Notes: generated by a model from the sequence alone, not told the origin. DNA of 64,000 bases from an uncultured Ruminiclostridium sp. (GCA_947630175.1 CANRGJ010000007.1:1-64000); one strand, 5' to 3'; positions 35,387 to 45,615 are shown, counted from the first letter of the stretch. Translations and numbers: made by a program.

Positions 35387-35638
35387 GCCTGAATATCTCC
35401 TCTTGCTTTTTTTATTCCCATATGATAAAATACAGGTAAAACGCATTGTTCAGCGGGAGCGCAGATAACGCCCGAAAAGCTGCCATAAATATTATTGCAG
35501 GAACAGTTGCAAACAAGGCAAGCCCCAAGACGCTGAACAAAGCCGTGGTACCGTCCTCACGGTAAAACAGATAAACAATTGATTTTGACTTTTTGCGAAC
35601 GCTCAAGCTATTCAACATTATACCAAAGGAGAACTATT

Positions 35639-36676
35639 ATGAAAAAATTTTTATCCCTCATTCTTGTAGCAGCGCTGCTCATATCCTCACTTTCCGCCTG
35701 CTCATCAAACGGCGGTCAGACGCCCTCCGACAGCAGCACGCCTGAAAGCTCCGTCACAACAGAAGAACCCGCCTATGTGCCGAAATACCACCTTTCAAAT
35801 CCCAACGCCGACGTAAACGCACAGAAGCTATACGATTACATCTGCGACAATTTTGGAACGTATATGCTCTCCTGCCAGCAGGAAAGCACCTGGATGTCCA
35901 GCCCCGACTATGAAATGGATATAATCGAAGAGGTAACGGGAAAGCTCCCCGCTATGAGAGGACTTGACTTTATGAACGCCGATTTTGACGGTGTAGTGGA
36001 GCGTTCCATAGATTGGCACAAAAAGGGCGGACTTGTGACTATCTGCTGGCACACGGGGATAAACGGACTGGGATACAACGAATCCCTTAACGACGAGCCT
36101 GATTTTGACAAGCTGTTTACTCCGGGAACGGAGGAATACAAGGCTATGACCGCCAACTGGGACAAAGCGGCAAACGCTTTAGCCAAGCTGCGCGACGAGG
36201 GCATACCCGTATTGTGGCGTCCATTTCACGAATTTGACGGCGGCTGGTTCTGGTGGGGCAAAAAGGGCGGCGACAATTTCATCAAGCTCTGGCGCATGAT
36301 GTACGACCGCTTTACCAACGATTTCGGACTGACAAATCTGATATGGGTATTAGGCTATTCGGGAGAAGTAAAGGACGGCTGGTACCCCGGCGATGAATAC
36401 TGTGACATAATCGGTTCAGATACCTACGACAACTCCACCAACAAAAATGCGTGGAGCAAGCTGGAGGCGATGAACACAGGCAAGCCCATGGCGTTTCACG
36501 AATGCGGCAACGTTCCCAGCGTCAGAAGATTTGAATTAGACGGCGACCTGTGGTCATGGTTTATGATATGGCACACTGACTATGTGAAAAATCAGAACAA
36601 GCGCACCCTTGCCGCCGTTTACCAAAGCGATAAGGTGATAACGCTGGACGAGCTTCCCAAGGACTTGTTTGAGTGA
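35639..36676 (+). CDS. GH26 family glycoside hydrolase lipoprotein (beta-mannanase-like)
   Basis: A 345-residue protein starting ATG 35639 after AAAGGA. A lipoprotein signal (MKKFLSLILVAALLISS, lipobox LSAC) and a Ser/Thr/Pro linker lead into a GH26 barrel. WRPFHEFDGGWFWWGKKG holds the acid/base Glu and GKPMAFHECGNVP the nucleophile Glu, in the order and spacing usual for GH26. Other family marks are MRGLDFMN and ICWHTG. It would be anchored on the outer face of the membrane and cleave beta-1,4-mannan or glucomannan. The divergent kinase with solute-binding domains could sense products, though no direct link is seen. Confidence 0.92.
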   Translation: MKKFLSLILVAALLISSLSACSSNGGQTPSDSSTPESSVTTEEPAYVPKYHLSNPNADVNAQKLYDYICDNFGTYMLSCQQESTWMSSPDYEMDIIEEVTGKLPAMRGLDFMNADFDGVVERSIDWHKKGGLVTICWHTGINGLGYNESLNDEPDFDKLFTPGTEEYKAMTANWDKAANALAKLRDEGIPVLWRPFHEFDGGWFWWGKKGGDNFIKLWRMMYDRFTNDFGLTNLIWVLGYSGEVKDGWYPGDEYCDIIGSDTYDNSTNKNAWSKLEAMNTGKPMAFHECGNVPSVRRFELDGDLWSWFMIWHTDYVKNQNKRTLAAVYQSDKVITLDELPKDLFE

Positions 36677-36724
36677 CGGAATGACAGCTTCTGTCAGCGT
36701 TTTGCGGAGGAATTTTCAAACTGA

Positions 36725-36753
36725 TTGACAAACAGACCCGATAAGAGTATAAT
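36725..36753 (+). promoter_or_regulatory. Consensus promoter of the SBP-kinase gene
   Basis: TTGACA (36725-36730), 17 bases, TATAAT (36748-36753): a perfect sigma-A site about 50 bases ahead of ATG 36804. Confidence 0.8.
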
Positions 36754-36803
36754 AACATTTTGAAGTTACCGACTATTTCCAATGAGAGGAAGCGATAGAT
36801 AGT

Positions 36804-38888
36804 ATGAACAAGGGTATCCGTTATTTCGCCGCTTTTGTTTCAGCTATTATGTTTAGCCTTTCTCTGCCGCAGGTAAGCGCTGCGCAGGAGAAAAAGAACG
36901 TGGATCTCACTTCTGAGGAGGAAGCGTATATATCGTCTCATTCCACCCTGAAGGTGGGATATGTTCAGGACCGCATACCTGTTTCCTTTTCCAATGAGGA
37001 CAACCAGTTTGACGGCATATCTCTGCATATCCTTGACAGAATAAGCGAGCTTTCGGGATTGAAATTTGAATACGTCCCTCTCCCTGCGGGCGACGTTACA
37101 TACGACTATCTTTTAAACGGCGGATTTGATCTTGTCACCAGCGTTGAATACAACGAGGAGAACAAAAAAGCCAACGGTATACTTATAAGCGAGCCGTACT
37201 TTTCAAGCCGCAAGGTGGTAGTTGCAAAGGACGACCTTGATTTCAGATACGACGGACATTGGACAGTCGCCGTTTCCACAGGCTCGCAGACGCTGAAAAA
37301 GGTGCTTGCCGCCTCTTTCCCTAACTTTGAGCTGAAGGACTGCGAAACCATAACCGACTGCTTTGACGCCGTAAACAACGGCACTGCCGACCTTATGATA
37401 CAAAATCAGTTCGTGGTGGAATACTGGCTCTCCAAGCCCGCATACGAAAATTTGAAGGTAATTCCCGTAGTGGGACTTGACGACAAGCTGTGCTTTTCCG
37501 CCGTCGTTCCTTTCGGGGAGGGAAGCGAGGAGGCTCAGGCGGAGGGTCGTGTACTTATCAGCGTGCTGGACAAAACGATAGAGTGTATGTCCGAGGACGA
37601 GGTGACCAACTTCATCATACAGGGCACAATGGAAAATCAGTACAAGTACACCTTCTCCGATTTTGTGAGCCGTTACCGCTATTCTTTTATTCTGGTGATA
37701 ATTGCGCTCATCATAATCGCCCTGCTTGCAATTCTGCTTTTCCGCCTGCGCATACGCTTTATCCGCAGCAAGGCGGAGGCAAAGGCAAAGGGAATGTTCC
37801 TTTCCAGTATGAGCCACGAGATACGAACGCCGCTGAACGGGCTTATCGGTCTTAACTATCTTATGTCACGGAATTTGGACAATAAGGATAAGATGAAAGA
37901 ATATCTGAACCAGTCCTCCGTCACCGCAAAATATCTCCTTTCCCTTGTGAACGATATTCTCGATTCCTCCAAGCTGGAGGAAAACAAGCTGGAGCTTGTG
38001 AGCCGACCTGTCGACCTTGAGCTTGTTATTGAAACGGTAAGCTCTATCCAGCTTAATGCAATAAACGACAAAAAGCTGAAATACACCGTTCATTCCGATA
38101 TGAAATATCCTTACGTCACAGGCGACGATGTGCGCATACAGCAGGTGATACTTAACGTTCTCGACAACGCCTGCAAATTCACCTCAGAGGGTGGAAAGAT
38201 CGACCTTTACCTTGAACAGGAAAAGAGAGACGACGGAAAGATACTGACCTCAGTTACCATAACCGACACGGGAAAGGGAATGAGCGAGGAATTTCAAAAG
38301 CAGATATTCGACCTTTTCTCTCAGGAGCTTGAAACGGTATCAAAGGGCAACAGAGGCACAGGGCTCGGCCTTTCCATAAGCCGCCGGCTGGCTCTGCTTA
38401 TGGGCGGCGACCTTACCTGCGAAAGCAAAAAGGGCAAGGGCAGCTCCTTTACCTTCACCTTTGCCGCAGACCCCGCAGAAAAGCCTGTTTCTTCTGAGGA
38501 AAAAACTCCTTCTCCCCACAGCAAAAGCTCCCGCATCTTAGTAGCGGAGGACAACGAGCTTAACGGCGAGATAATGATAGAGCTTCTTCAAGGCGAAGGA
38601 CTTGAAGCGGACCTTGCAGAAAACGGGAAAAAAGCCTTTCAAATGTTCAAAAATTCTCCCGCAGGAACCTACGGCGTTATCCTTATGGATCTTCTTATGC
38701 CCGAAATGGACGGCTTTGAGACCGCTAAAGCAATACGCTCCCTGGACCGTGAGGACGCAAAGACGGTGCGCATTTTCGCCTGCACCGCAAATTCCTTTGC
38801 CGAGGACAGAGACAAGGCTCTCGCAAGCGGTATGGACGATTTCATCGCAAAGCCCATAAACGTTGAGGAACTGCTGAGAAAAATATAA
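36804..38888 (+). CDS. Hybrid sensor kinase: SBP_bac_3, HisKA, HATPase_c, REC
   Basis: A 694-residue protein. Signal peptide to about residue 27 (SLSLPQVSAAQ), one SBP_bac_3 domain at about 48-270 (LKVGYVQDRIPVSFSN... GFDLVTSVEYNEENKK), membrane helix at about 291-313, H-box SSMSHEIRTPLNG with His near 337, ATPase boxes (LNVLDNACKFTS, DTGKGMSEEF, GTGLGLSISRRL), and a C-terminal receiver with phospho-acceptor in VILMDLLMPEMDGF near residue 628. Ligand is probably an amino acid or small organic acid. It has its own promoter and terminator, upstream of the larger signalling operon. Confidence 0.93.
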   Translation: MNKGIRYFAAFVSAIMFSLSLPQVSAAQEKKNVDLTSEEEAYISSHSTLKVGYVQDRIPVSFSNEDNQFDGISLHILDRISELSGLKFEYVPLPAGDVTYDYLLNGGFDLVTSVEYNEENKKANGILISEPYFSSRKVVVAKDDLDFRYDGHWTVAVSTGSQTLKKVLAASFPNFELKDCETITDCFDAVNNGTADLMIQNQFVVEYWLSKPAYENLKVIPVVGLDDKLCFSAVVPFGEGSEEAQAEGRVLISVLDKTIECMSEDEVTNFIIQGTMENQYKYTFSDFVSRYRYSFILVIIALIIIALLAILLFRLRIRFIRSKAEAKAKGMFLSSMSHEIRTPLNGLIGLNYLMSRNLDNKDKMKEYLNQSSVTAKYLLSLVNDILDSSKLEENKLELVSRPVDLELVIETVSSIQLNAINDKKLKYTVHSDMKYPYVTGDDVRIQQVILNVLDNACKFTSEGGKIDLYLEQEKRDDGKILTSVTITDTGKGMSEEFQKQIFDLFSQELETVSKGNRGTGLGLSISRRLALLMGGDLTCESKKGKGSSFTFTFAADPAEKPVSSEEKTPSPHSKSSRILVAEDNELNGEIMIELLQGEGLEADLAENGKKAFQMFKNSPAGTYGVILMDLLMPEMDGFETAKAIRSLDREDAKTVRIFACTANSFAEDRDKALASGMDDFIAKPINVEELLRKI

Positions 38889-38896
38889 TAAGCTAC

Positions 38897-38924
38897 GCTC
38901 CCGCTGAAAGGCGGGAGCATTTTT
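38897..38924 (+). terminator. Terminator after the SBP-kinase gene
   Basis: GCTCCCGC-CTGAAAGG-GCGGGAGC type stem followed by ATTTTTC. Confidence 0.75.
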
Positions 38925-38991
38925 CTTTTCAGCGGAAAATATCTCACAAGAAACGCCGTTTTCGCCGATAATTTTTTCTTAAAAAAATCAA

Positions 38992-39020
38992 TTGACATAA
39001 TCTTCTTTTAGTTATATAAT
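38992..39020 (+). promoter_or_regulatory. Promoter of the c-di-GMP/phosphorelay operon
   Basis: TTGACA (38992-38997), 17 bases, TATAAT (39015-39020): perfect sigma-A consensus. It probably drives the five genes 39120-47834, none of which has another obvious promoter. Confidence 0.8.
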
Positions 39021-39119
39021 ATATAAAATATAGAGCAATTTAAAACGCTGAAATACTGATCCTGACAGAAAAAACGTTTACATCGCCTTAATTCACGGGA
39101 AAGGGGGAAGGTACGCATT

Positions 39120-40160
39120 ATGGGAACGGAGCATAACGATTACTGGATATTGGTCATAGACGACGACGCCGCAAATCTTACGATGGCGAACACCATATTA
39201 AGCTCCGAAGGTATGAGAGTAAGCTGCGTAAAATCAGGCGAGGCTGCTCTTAAATTTTTGCGCGGCAACAAGCCTGATCTGATACTGCTTGACGTGCATA
39301 TGCCGGGAATGGACGGCTTCGCCACCATAGCCGCACTAAAGGAAAACAAAGCCACCGCAGACATTCCCGTTATCTTCCTCACCGCCGACGACGACAGCGA
39401 CACCGAAACAAGGGGACTTCAAGCGGGAGCTATGGACTTTATCACCAAGCCCTTTATGGCGGACATTCTCCTGCTCAGGATAAATCATATAGTTGAGCTC
39501 ACCCGCTTGCAAGCGGATCTTGCCCACGAGGTAGAGGTAAAAACAAGGGAAGTAACTCACCAGCATAAAAAGCTGGAAAAGCTGTCAATGCAGATAGTTA
39601 TGGCATTGTCAGGCGCAATAGACGCCAAGGACACCTATACCAACGGTCATTCCGCCAGAGTAGCTGATTATTCCCGCAGGATAGCTGAAATGGCGGGCTT
39701 TTCCAAGGAGATGCAGGACGATATCTATATGATAGGACTTCTTCACGACGTTGGAAAAATAGGTATCCCCGACGCTATCATAAACAAGCCCTCACGCCTT
39801 ACCGACGAGGAATTTGCGATAATCAAGACCCACCCTGTTCTGGGAGAAAAGATACTTGAAAAGATAGAGGAATTTCCCAAGCTGATCACAGGAGCAAAGT
39901 ACCACCACGAGCGCTATGACGGCAGGGGCTATCCCGACGGCCTGTCAGGGGAGGAGATTCCCGTTGAAGCGAGGATAATCGCAGTAGCCGACGCTTACGA
40001 CGCTATGAGCTCAAAAAGAGCGTACAGAGGAGTTATCCCCCAGGCTCAGGTGAGAGCCGAGGTGGAAAAAGGAAAAGGCACCCAGTTCGACCCCGTATTT
40101 GCCGACATTATGCTGTCAATGATAGATGAGGACAAAGAATATGAAATGTGCGAGAAGTAG
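39120..40160 (+). CDS. Response regulator with HD-GYP domain (c-di-GMP phosphodiesterase)
   Basis: A 346-residue protein: receiver at residues 8-125 (LVIDDDAANLTM, phospho-Asp in LILLDVHMPGMDGF, Lys in ITKPF), short coiled coil at 130-155, and HD-GYP at 157-340. The metal site is complete: GHSARVADYSRRIA, LLHDVGKIGIPDAI, IKTHPVLGEKIL and KYHHERYDGRGYPDGLSG, and the GYP motif is intact, so c-di-GMP hydrolysis is expected. First gene of the operon, twelve bases before the kinase-Hpt gene; one of the operon's kinases is its likely phosphodonor. Confidence 0.93.
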   Translation: MGTEHNDYWILVIDDDAANLTMANTILSSEGMRVSCVKSGEAALKFLRGNKPDLILLDVHMPGMDGFATIAALKENKATADIPVIFLTADDDSDTETRGLQAGAMDFITKPFMADILLLRINHIVELTRLQADLAHEVEVKTREVTHQHKKLEKLSMQIVMALSGAIDAKDTYTNGHSARVADYSRRIAEMAGFSKEMQDDIYMIGLLHDVGKIGIPDAIINKPSRLTDEEFAIIKTHPVLGEKILEKIEEFPKLITGAKYHHERYDGRGYPDGLSGEEIPVEARIIAVADAYDAMSSKRAYRGVIPQAQVRAEVEKGKGTQFDPVFADIMLSMIDEDKEYEMCEK

Positions 40161-40171
40161 GCGGTGATTTT

Positions 40172-42919
40172 ATGAGCAACAAGGAAAAAGGGCAGACGTC
40201 ATACCTTATTGTGCTGATTTGCTATACCTTTCTGGCAATTGCGCTGGGCGCCGAGATAATTCTTAACGGCACCTCGATGATGATGCTTGTCCAGCTTGCG
40301 GCGAAGCTTGTCATCTGCTGGACTATACATTTTATCAAAAAAATACCGTACAGCGTGGAAAAGTGGATATCCTACGCCCTGCTGCTGCACGGCTTTCTGA
40401 TATACGGTATGAGCCCCGCACATATCCTGAACCTTGCGCCTTTGATAGTGGGACTTACCGCCCTTTATTATGCGGTGGAGATGTACGGACTTATCACCAT
40501 AAACACTGTGGTTTACTTCGTTACGGTCATCGGAAATCTTTTGCTCCATCAAAACGATTTTGACTTCACCCCCTCGTTTATAACGAGCTTAGTCGCAGGG
40601 GGAATTTTCGTCTGCCTTTCCGCATACGTTGCGAAGCTGCTGCGTGAAAGACGTGCAGGCGAAATGAAAGAAGCGAATGAAAAGATAGAAAAGCTGGAGG
40701 AGGAGAACCGCAGGACCGAGGACTTCCTCACCAACGTTTCCCACGAGCTTCGCACGCCTATAAACGCAGTAACAGGTCTTACCACCGTAATGCTGAAAAA
40801 CGAGGAGGACGCCGACAAGCGTGAAAATCTCTTTTCCGTGCAGAAAGCGGGCTATCGCCTTTTCGGACAGATAGAGGATATCCTTGATTATACGGAGATA
40901 GACACGGAAAAAGTGACCGTCAGTGAGGACGCATATATGCTTTCCTCCCTGATAAACGACATTATTTCCGAGCAGAATATGACCGAGGGCAAGGAAAATC
41001 TGGAGCTTATCTTTGACATTGAGGCAAAGATACCCGCAGTGCTTGTTGGCGACAGCAAAAAGATAAAGAAGATAATAAAGCACCTTGTTGACAACGCCGT
41101 AAAATTCACCGAAGAGGGCGGCGTTTACGTCAGGATATACGCCTTGAAGAAGTCTTACGGCGTGAACCTTTGCATACAGGTAAAGGACACGGGGATAGGA
41201 ATGGACGCCGAGAGCCTTTCCAAGATAACCGAAAGGTTTTACCAGTCCAGCGGCGGCCGTGACCGCAGGTCTGGCGGGCTCGGTCTGGGACTTCCCATAG
41301 TTTACGGAATGGCTGCCGCCATGAACGGCTTTGTCCATGTGGAAAGCAAGGCGGGAAGCGGCACCGAGGTCACCGTCAGCATACCGCAGAAGGTTGCGGA
41401 CGAATCAGCGGGAATGAAGGTGGAAAACCCGTCCAAGCTGTGCCTTGCCTGCTATCTTATGCCTGAGAAATACAAAGTTCCCGAGGTGCGTAAATTCTAC
41501 GACAGAATGATAACCAACATCGCCAGAGGTCTTGACGTTTCCGTTCACAGGGTATTTTCCCGTGACGAGCTGGAAAAGCTGGTATCTATGTACCGTCTGA
41601 CACACCTTTTCCTTGCGGACGAGGAATACGAGGCGGACAGCAGTTATATCGAACATCTTGACAGCAGCATACAGGTTATCCTGATAGCCGATGAAAATTA
41701 CCGCCCCAAGGAAAACAGCAGGGTAAAGATACTTCACAAGCCTTTCTACTGTTTCCCCGTGGTGAACGTACTCAACAGCGACACCACCGAAGAGCTTGCT
41801 ATCCAGGGCAGAAGAATGATATGTCCCGACGTTAAGGTGCTTGTTGTTGACGACGAGCCGATGAACCGAATGGTAGCCGAGGGAATGTTAAAGGATTACC
41901 AGATAACCGTCCGCACTGCGGGCAGCGGTATGGAGGCTATCTCTATCTGCGAGAATGAAGAATTTGACGTTCTATTCCTGGACCACATGATGCCCGAAAT
42001 GGACGGCGTGGAAACGCTGAAACAGCTTCGCAGGCTGAAAACGGGCTCCGCCGATATGTTCACGGCGATAGCCTTTACCGCAAACGCCGTCAGCGGCGCC
42101 AGGGAAATGTTCCTGCGCGAGGGCTTTGACGAGTTCTTGTCCAAGCCCGTTGAAGCGCCCGAGCTTGAGCGTGTCCTGCGAAAGGTACTTCCCAAAGCCC
42201 GCATAAAGTTCATTGAGGAACGGGAAACTGTAAGGGAAAATCAGTCCTTCTCCACACAAAAGCAGTCCCCTCAGGAAAACCGCCCCGACGAGATAGCCGC
42301 CCTTGAAGCCGCAGGGATAAACACCGCAGCCGCTTTAGGCTATTGCAGGAACGACAGGGAATTTTACGTTCAGCTTCTGCGCAAATTCGTTTCCGACGCC
42401 GATTACAAGGCGGGAGAGATAAATAAATATTTCGGCAAGGGCGATTACGAAAATTACCGCATACAAGTCCATGCCTTGAAAAGCTCCGCCAAAATGATGG
42501 GAGCAGACCAGCTTTCCAATTCCGCCAAGGATATGGAGACCGCCGCCAAGGACAAGGACATAGACTACATACTTGCAAACCACAACGCTTTAATGGAAAT
42601 GTACGCTGACGCAGTTAAGCTGATAGGCGAAGCCACAGGCGACGCGCAAAGCGAGGAGGACGACACTGCCGCCGAGGGAACGGAGATAACGCAGGAGGAA
42701 CTGCTCTCCTACCTTGACGAGCTTCACTCCTGCTTTGACACCTACGAGGCGGATAAGGCGCAGAATTTAATAGAGGAGCTGAGCAAGACCGTTTACAGCG
42801 GAAAGTCCGTCAAAGCCCTCCTGCGCGCCGTCAAGCAGGACGTGGAGGACTTTGAGTACGAAGCGGCGGCTGAAAAGGCGACTGCTCTTGCAGACAAGGT
42901 GAAAGGCGGTGAGGTGTGA
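40172..42919 (+). CDS. Membrane hybrid kinase with REC and Hpt domains
   Basis: A 915-residue protein; ATG 40172 follows AGGCGGTG. Five to six membrane helices (residues 8-165), coiled coil (165-185), H-box TNVSHELRTPINAVTG with His near 191, ATPase boxes (LVDNAVKFTE, DTGIGMDAES, GGLGLGLPIVYGM), a degenerate receiver-like stretch at about 425-545 lacking a clear acceptor, a true receiver at about 553-675 (VLVVDDEPMNRM, VLFLDHMMPEMDG), and an Hpt domain with phospho-His in YRIQVHALKSSAKMMG near 768. The His-Asp-His layout is a complete phosphorelay that can pass phosphate to the receivers encoded beside it. The stop overlaps the next ATG (TGATG). Confidence 0.92.
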   Translation: MSNKEKGQTSYLIVLICYTFLAIALGAEIILNGTSMMMLVQLAAKLVICWTIHFIKKIPYSVEKWISYALLLHGFLIYGMSPAHILNLAPLIVGLTALYYAVEMYGLITINTVVYFVTVIGNLLLHQNDFDFTPSFITSLVAGGIFVCLSAYVAKLLRERRAGEMKEANEKIEKLEEENRRTEDFLTNVSHELRTPINAVTGLTTVMLKNEEDADKRENLFSVQKAGYRLFGQIEDILDYTEIDTEKVTVSEDAYMLSSLINDIISEQNMTEGKENLELIFDIEAKIPAVLVGDSKKIKKIIKHLVDNAVKFTEEGGVYVRIYALKKSYGVNLCIQVKDTGIGMDAESLSKITERFYQSSGGRDRRSGGLGLGLPIVYGMAAAMNGFVHVESKAGSGTEVTVSIPQKVADESAGMKVENPSKLCLACYLMPEKYKVPEVRKFYDRMITNIARGLDVSVHRVFSRDELEKLVSMYRLTHLFLADEEYEADSSYIEHLDSSIQVILIADENYRPKENSRVKILHKPFYCFPVVNVLNSDTTEELAIQGRRMICPDVKVLVVDDEPMNRMVAEGMLKDYQITVRTAGSGMEAISICENEEFDVLFLDHMMPEMDGVETLKQLRRLKTGSADMFTAIAFTANAVSGAREMFLREGFDEFLSKPVEAPELERVLRKVLPKARIKFIEERETVRENQSFSTQKQSPQENRPDEIAALEAAGINTAAALGYCRNDREFYVQLLRKFVSDADYKAGEINKYFGKGDYENYRIQVHALKSSAKMMGADQLSNSAKDMETAAKDKDIDYILANHNALMEMYADAVKLIGEATGDAQSEEDDTAAEGTEITQEELLSYLDELHSCFDTYEADKAQNLIEELSKTVYSGKSVKALLRAVKQDVEDFEYEAAAEKATALADKVKGGEV

Positions 42920-45588
42920 TGAAACTGAAAAAAATGTTTCAAAGCCTGCTGGGCGATTACAATTATTCCCTCCAGGAACGCTTGTTCCGTCTGATTACAA
43001 TAATCGGTCTGGTGGGACTTGCGCTGGGCATAGCGGTAGGCTGCTGCTCAGGGGAAAGCCTTACCAACCTTACCGCAATGATAGTCGCTTTCGTCCTGCT
43101 GGGAATACTGGTGTTCTTCACTATCCGCACGCATAAAATACAGCTTGGCGCAATAATCGTTTCTGCGATTGCGCTATACATTGTTCTGCCCTTTAACTTC
43201 ATCACAGCGGGCGGGATATACGGCGGCGGACCTACCTGGTTCATTCTGGGATTTGTGCTTGCAACTATCGTTGTAGAGGGCAAGGCGAGGTATATTCTGC
43301 TTGCAGGCGGATATATCGTCTTTCTGGTATGCTATTACGTTGCATACTTCTACCCTGAGCTTATAGTCCAGCACACTCTTGAAATGGCATATATCGACTC
43401 TCTCGCCACCCTTACGGTGGTATCGGTAGTGACCTGCGGAATGCTGCTGTTCCAAAATGCGATCTACCGCAAACAGAACGAAAAGACCGAACAGCAGAAA
43501 AAGCAGATAGAGGAATTAAATCAGGCTCAGAACCGCTTTTTCTCCAGTATGAGCCACGAGATACGCACCCCCATAAACACTATAATCGGTCTGAACGAGA
43601 TGATACTCCGCGAGGACGTTTCCGACGAGGTAGCGGAGGACGCACAGAATATCCAGAGCGCAGGAAAAATGCTCCTCTCCCTTATCAACGACATTCTTGA
43701 TATGTCAAAGATAGAGTCGGGGAAAATGGACATCGTGCCTGTCACCTACGACGTTGGCGCAATGCTTTCCGACATTGTGAATATGATATGGGTGAGAGCC
43801 AAGGAAAAGGGGCTGGAATTTCACATCAACGTGGAGGACAGCATACCCGCCCGCCTTTGCGGGGACGAGGTCCGCATAAAGCAGATACTTATCAACCTGC
43901 TGAACAATGCGGTGAAATACACCTCCGAGGGCTCAGTCACCCTGTCCATTCAACAGCGTCAGGTGCAGGACGACACTGTTTACATAGCATATTCCGTGGC
44001 TGACACGGGAATGGGCATAAAAAAGGAGAACATTCCTCATCTTTTCAGCGCTTTCCGCCGTGTTGACGAGGAAAAGAACCGCTACATCGAGGGAACAGGT
44101 CTGGGTCTTTCCATAGTAAGACAGCTCGTCACCCTTATGGGCGGGGATATTGAAGTGAACAGCGTATACACCAAAGGCTCCACCTTTGTAGTTACCATTC
44201 CTCAGAAGATCGAGGGCGAGGGCAGACTGGGCGAGCTTGATTTGGAAAAGCGCCACACAATGGGCGTTAGAGAGCATTACAGAGCATTGTTCGAGGCGCC
44301 CAAGGCGAACGTCCTCATAGTTGACGACAATGATACCAACCTTATGGTCGCGGCAAAACTGCTCCACGATACAAAGGTTGCGGTGGACACCGCCTCAAGC
44401 GGCGCACAGTGCCTTTCCAGAACTGAGAACAGGCGCTACGACGTTATATTTATGGATCACCTTATGCCTGTTATGGACGGGATAGAGTGCCTGCACCTTA
44501 TCCGCACCCAGACAGGCGGACTGAACCAGGAAACTCCCGTAGTCGTTCTCACCGCCAACGCAGGCAGCGATAATCAGGAGCTGTACAGACGCGAGGGCTT
44601 TGACGGCTACCTGCAAAAGCCCGTCAGCGGCATACAGCTTGAAACGGAGCTTTTAAAGCACCTGCCGAGAGAGATAGTGCAGATGAACAACACCGAGCTG
44701 TTCAGCGATACGGTAGTAGGACCTGTTCTGGGACACAAGAAAAAACAGCTTATTATGATAACCACCGACAGCGTCAGCGACCTGCCTGCAGAGCTTGCGG
44801 AAAAGTACAACATAGCCGTTCTCCCATATCACGTAATGACCGAGGGCGGCGATTTCAGGGACGGCGAGGAGATAGAAACGGACGGTATCCTGTCCTATCT
44901 TTCAGAAAAGGACAAAAAGGTACATTCCGAAGAACCCAAGGTCGCAGATTACGAGGCGTTCTTTGCGGAACAGCTTACCAAGGCACAGCATATAATCCAC
45001 ATAGCTATGGCGAAAAACGCCAGCAAGGGGTATGAAAAGGCGCTTGAGGCGTCTGGAGCCTTTGACAACGTAACGGTAGTTGATTCGGGTCATCTTTCCA
45101 GCGGAATGGGTATGGTTGCGCTTTACGCCGCCGAATACGCCGCAGGCGGAATGGAGGTGGACGCAGTCCTCTCCGAGATAGAACGTATCAAAGCAAAGGT
45201 AAATACCAGCTTTATCGTTGGCAGCACCGAGTATCTTGCCCGTTCGGGAAGGATCTCCTCAAAGATAAACGCCATATGTGAAGCCTTTATGCTCCACCCT
45301 GTCATAATGCTGAAAAAGAGCAGTATGACTGTGGGCGCTATACGAATGGGAACACGGGAAACTATCTGGAAGAAATATATACGCTCCACCCTGCGTTCTC
45401 CTTCAAGAATAGATAAAAGACTTTTGTTCATCACCTATGCGGGACTTCGCCCCGAGGACCTTGACGAGATAGCGGCAAAGGTGAGAGAAAAGATAAGTTT
45501 TGACGAGGTAATATATCAGAAGGCCTCGCCTGCAATTTCCATAAACTGCGGACCTGAAAGCTACGGCCTGCTGTTTATGGAGAAATGA
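42919..45588 (+). CDS. Hybrid kinase fused to a C-terminal DegV (fatty-acid-binding) domain
   Basis: An 889-residue protein. Six membrane helices (about 22-180), coiled coil, H-box SSMSHEIRTPINTIIG with His near 212, ATPase boxes (LLNNAVKYTS, DTGMGIKKEN, GTGLGLSIVRQL), receiver at about 463-585 (VLIVDDNDTNLM, VIFMDHLMPVMDG), then from about residue 610 a complete DegV-like domain: IMITTDSVSDLPAELAEKY, VLPYHVMTEGGDFRDG, VTVVDSGHLSSGMGMVAL, FIVGSTEYLARSGRISS, and terminal NCGPESYGLLF. DegV/FakB proteins bind fatty acids for FakA kinase. The C-terminal His that contacts the carboxylate (HxGPG) is Asn here and the SGT loop is changed, so a sensing role is more likely than carrying acyl chains. 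Confidence 0.92.
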   Translation: MKLKKMFQSLLGDYNYSLQERLFRLITIIGLVGLALGIAVGCCSGESLTNLTAMIVAFVLLGILVFFTIRTHKIQLGAIIVSAIALYIVLPFNFITAGGIYGGGPTWFILGFVLATIVVEGKARYILLAGGYIVFLVCYYVAYFYPELIVQHTLEMAYIDSLATLTVVSVVTCGMLLFQNAIYRKQNEKTEQQKKQIEELNQAQNRFFSSMSHEIRTPINTIIGLNEMILREDVSDEVAEDAQNIQSAGKMLLSLINDILDMSKIESGKMDIVPVTYDVGAMLSDIVNMIWVRAKEKGLEFHINVEDSIPARLCGDEVRIKQILINLLNNAVKYTSEGSVTLSIQQRQVQDDTVYIAYSVADTGMGIKKENIPHLFSAFRRVDEEKNRYIEGTGLGLSIVRQLVTLMGGDIEVNSVYTKGSTFVVTIPQKIEGEGRLGELDLEKRHTMGVREHYRALFEAPKANVLIVDDNDTNLMVAAKLLHDTKVAVDTASSGAQCLSRTENRRYDVIFMDHLMPVMDGIECLHLIRTQTGGLNQETPVVVLTANAGSDNQELYRREGFDGYLQKPVSGIQLETELLKHLPREIVQMNNTELFSDTVVGPVLGHKKKQLIMITTDSVSDLPAELAEKYNIAVLPYHVMTEGGDFRDGEEIETDGILSYLSEKDKKVHSEEPKVADYEAFFAEQLTKAQHIIHIAMAKNASKGYEKALEASGAFDNVTVVDSGHLSSGMGMVALYAAEYAAGGMEVDAVLSEIERIKAKVNTSFIVGSTEYLARSGRISSKINAICEAFMLHPVIMLKKSSMTVGAIRMGTRETIWKKYIRSTLRSPSRIDKRLLFITYAGLRPEDLDEIAAKVREKISFDEVIYQKASPAISINCGPESYGLLFMEK

Positions 45589-45615
45589 TAAACAGAAAAA
45601 ACGGAGACAAATGAA

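Noticed and set aside
35412-35618. 68-codon minus-strand frame with hydrophobic segment in the kinase/GH26 gap
   Set aside because: It overlaps the region expected to hold the GH26 promoter, has no good ribosome binding site and no recognisable family.
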